The notes under the pieces were generated by a model. The model worked only from the letters and a program-made list of their open reading frames with translations, did no database searches and had not been told where the DNA came from. Positions 5,183 through 6,798 of a stretch of 6,798 bases of DNA are shown here, piece by piece; positions within the stretch are counted from its first letter, which is position 1; every line of letters begins with the position of its first letter. The position numbers were made by a program, and so were the translations under genes. The DNA is from Streptomyces lilacinus (GTDB lineage: Bacteria; Actinomycetota; Actinomycetes; Streptomycetales; Streptomycetaceae): NCBI GenBank assembly GCA_000715685.1, contig KL569377.1, positions 40,546 through 47,343 of the forward strand, in the 5' to 3' direction.

Positions 5183-6109
5183 CTACGCCCCCAGCCCCCG
5201 GCGCAGCGCGCCGAGCTGGTCGGTCACCATGCGCTGCGACACAGCGGCGTGCGCGAAGCCGATCGAGGCGTGGAAGGTGCCCGGGTAGTGGACCACCTCG
5301 GTCTTCACGCCGGCCTGGATCAGCCGGTGGGCGAAGACGATGCCCTCGTCCCGCAGCGGGTCGTACTCGCACACCCCGACGAAGGCCGGCGGCAGCCCGG
5401 ACAGGTCCTCGGCCCGGGCCGGCGCGGCGTACGCCGACGGTTCCGCGCCCGCGAGGTAGTGCTTCCAGCTGATCACCAGGCTGGGGCGGTCCAGCATCGG
5501 GGTGTCCACGAAGGACCGGGCGGAGAGCGTCTCCAGCCGGTCGTCGAGCTGCGGGAAGAGCAGGTAGAGGAAACGCAGGGGAGGCCCCTGCCGGTCGCGG
5601 GAGCGCAGGGCCACCGCCGTCGCGAGACCGCCGCCGCAGCTGAAGCCCCCGACGCCGATGCGGTCGGTGTCCACGCCCAGCTCGCCGGCGTGCTCCACGG
5701 TCCACTCCAGGGCCGCCCAGCAGTCGTCCAAGCCCGCCGGGAAGGGGTGCTCCGGGGCCAGGCGGTAGTCCGGCGAGACGACCACCGCGCCCACCTGGTC
5801 GGCGATGCGGGTGGCCGCGGTGCGGGCCGTGTCCAGATCGCCGGTGACGAAGCCGCCCCAGTGCGGGAAGAGCAGCGCGGGGCGCGGGCCGGAGACCTCC
5901 GTCGGCCGGTACAGCCGTACGGTCAGTGGGGGACCGCCGGGCACCGCGACGGTCCGGTCCTCCACGAGGACGGGTGAGCGCGGCTCGTAGGCCGGTTGCG
6001 CGGCCATGACCTCCCGCAGGGTCGCCCGCGCGACGTCGGGCCGCCCGTAGTCGGGCGGTCGGGCCGCCGCCGCGAAGGGCGCCAGTTCCGGGTCGAAGTC
6101 GTACGTCAC
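5183..6109 (-). CDS. HSL-family alpha/beta hydrolase (esterase/lipase-like)
   Basis: A 308-residue alpha/beta hydrolase of the hormone-sensitive lipase group (fold-3). The catalytic triad is visible: Ser157 in GFSCG, Asp250 in EYDPLRDE and His280 in YPGTFHAS. The family stretch VVSPDYRLAPEHPFPAGLDD (110-129) is intact. The oxyanion-hole motif reads HWGGF (83-87), where HGGGF or HGGGW is usual, and the nucleophile elbow is GFSCGG in place of GDSAGG. The start is GTG at 6109, overlapping the TGA of the lipocalin-like gene as GTGA, with GGAGGGG about 8 nt upstream. The longer open frame up to 6628 is Arg-rich out-of-frame sequence over that gene. The substrate is unknown; hydrolysis or transfer of an ester or lactone during late tailoring is a reasonable guess. 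It is the last gene of the operon. Confidence 0.93.
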   Translation of the reverse strand: MTYDFDPELAPFAAAARPPDYGRPDVARATLREVMAAQPAYEPRSPVLVEDRTVAVPGGPPLTVRLYRPTEVSGPRPALLFPHWGGFVTGDLDTARTAATRIADQVGAVVVSPDYRLAPEHPFPAGLDDCWAALEWTVEHAGELGVDTDRIGVGGFSCGGGLATAVALRSRDRQGPPLRFLYLLFPQLDDRLETLSARSFVDTPMLDRPSLVISWKHYLAGAEPSAYAAPARAEDLSGLPPAFVGVCEYDPLRDEGIVFAHRLIQAGVKTEVVHYPGTFHASIGFAHAAVSQRMVTDQLGALRRGLGA

Positions 6110-6507
6110 GGCTGGTTCCCCTCCGTTCGCCGCCAGGTCAGTACGCGCCGCTGCCGCGGTCCGCCGGCCGCGCCCGCCGAGCCGGACAGCGTCAGCCGCC
6201 CGTCGGCGAGGGCGAGGTCGCGCACCTGCCGGCTGCCGATCATGTAGCCGTGCGAGCTCACGGACACGGCGTGGACGACCTGCTCGCCGTCGAGCCGCCA
6301 GGTCCCCGCGTACCCCATGAAGCGGGTCGCCTCGGCCTCGGAGTCCGTCCGCATCATGCTCACCGACACGTGCCCGTCGGCGCTGTAGATCAGCAACCCG
6401 GCCGGGTCCGGGCCCAGCGGGCCCTCGACGACCCGGCCGTCCTCCTCGACGCCGACGTAGGACTCCAGCCGCCACGCCCCGACGAGGTCGCTCGGCGCGG
6501 CGGTCAC
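6106..6507 (-). CDS. Lipocalin-like domain small protein
   Basis: A 133-residue protein resembling the lipocalin-like domain family (PF13924 type). The opening LVGAWRLESYVGVEEDGRVV (8-27) followed by GPLGPDPAGLLIYSADGHVS (29-48) and VSMMR is characteristic: a GxWRL strand, then a G-P-x-G-L-hydrophobic-Y-x-x-D-G-x-S turn. Such beta-barrels bind small hydrophobic molecules; members near biosynthetic genes may act as non-redox cyclases or isomerases, but that is not shown here. The GTG start overlaps the TGA of the upstream gene (GTGA), and its own TGA overlaps the GTG of the hydrolase. It has no strong Shine-Dalgarno of its own, so it is probably translated by coupling. No signal peptide is evident. 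Confidence 0.82.
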   Translation of the reverse strand: MTAAPSDLVGAWRLESYVGVEEDGRVVEGPLGPDPAGLLIYSADGHVSVSMMRTDSEAEATRFMGYAGTWRLDGEQVVHAVSVSSHGYMIGSRQVRDLALADGRLTLSGSAGAAGGPRQRRVLTWRRTEGNQP

Positions 6508-6798
6508 GAGGACCCGGCGCGCTTGGTCGTGACCAGGAACTTGCCCACCCGCAGGGCGGATCCCTGGCCGAACAGGCGGTTGCCCGGCAGGTCGGCGTCA
6601 TCGAGGAAGGTCTGCGCGCGGGGCTCACCCACGGTCGGGTCGAAGTAGTGGCCGGTCTCGGCGCTCATCCGCACGAGCCCCGAGCCGGCGCGGCCGGGCA
6701 GCGCGCCGTCGAGGATGTTGAACATGCCCAGACCGCAGGCCAGTTGGCGCGGCTCCAGCTTCACTTCCGTCCCGCCGTGGTCGAGGACCATGTGGCGG
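6504..6798 (-). CDS. Unrecognised protein, C-terminal part (runs off the right edge)
   Basis: An open frame enters from the right edge and ends at TGA 6506-6504, giving at least 97 residues. An internal ATG at 6791 is not a convincing start: the frame continues through it and no start signal can be assessed. I do not recognise the family. Visible features are CGLGMFNILDGALPGRAGSG in the middle, then a Gly/Asp-rich stretch (ETGHYFDPTVGEPR and FLDDADLPGNRLFGQGSALR) ending in VGKFLVTTKRAGSS. No membrane segment is seen. It is first of three genes visible in a coupled operon with the lipocalin-like protein and the hydrolase, which suggests a shared pathway role. It looks coding because of the tight GTGA overlap and non-repetitive composition. 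Confidence 0.72.
   Translation of the reverse strand, partial: RHMVLDHGGTEVKLEPRQLACGLGMFNILDGALPGRAGSGLVRMSAETGHYFDPTVGEPRAQTFLDDADLPGNRLFGQGSALRVGKFLVTTKRAGSS

Noticed and set aside
6110..6628. Hydrolase extended to a 481-residue protein
   Set aside because: The first 173 residues are an out-of-frame Arg-rich translation across the lipocalin-like gene; GTG at 6109 with GGAGGGG and a GTGA overlap is the natural start.
1..6798. CRISPR array, tRNA, rRNA, riboswitch or prophage attachment site
   Set aside because: No regularly spaced repeats, cloverleaf, conserved aptamer core or integrase was seen on either strand.

Overview
The window looks like Streptomyces (or a close actinomycete) DNA: GC is very high, several genes start with GTG, genes overlap as GTGA, and a SARP-type regulator carries a rare TTA leucine codon. 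The gene set suggests the tailoring and regulatory part of an aromatic (type II) polyketide gene cluster. No ketosynthase, chain-length factor or acyl carrier protein lies inside the window, so the product cannot be named.

Layout, left to right. Bases 1-31 are not genomic. They are the end of a Nextera-type sequencing adapter, so the window begins at an assembly edge. A polyketide aromatase/cyclase (minus strand) is cut by that edge. Upstream of it are a 14-bp tandem repeat and a strong rho-independent terminator. That terminator ends the next minus-strand gene, a berberine-bridge-type flavoprotein oxidase with both residues for bicovalent FAD. A 254-bp divergent promoter region separates the oxidase from a plus-strand cyclase-family metal-dependent protein (PF04199 type). 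It holds direct repeats at 11-bp spacing, as SARP regulators bind, and a 24-bp dyad. The cyclase-family gene converges on the minus-strand SARP gene.

A 625-bp non-coding stretch then separates the SARP gene from a plus-strand WrbA/flavodoxin-like quinone reductase. The reductase converges on a three-gene, translationally coupled minus-strand operon, with a strong terminator between them. In transcription order the operon holds an unrecognised protein cut by the right edge, a lipocalin-like small protein, and an HSL-family alpha/beta hydrolase.

How the parts may work together (inference): the SARP, probably under bldA control through its TTA codon, would switch on the divergent oxidase and cyclase-family genes and perhaps the aromatase. 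The aromatase and cyclase-family protein would shape the polyketide rings. The flavin oxidase and quinone reductase would adjust the oxidation state of a quinone or attached sugar. The hydrolase operon would act late, for example on an ester or lactone. I found no clearly new defence, mobile or RNA system. The points most worth a second look are the regulatory repeats, the TTA switch and the odd hydrolase operon.
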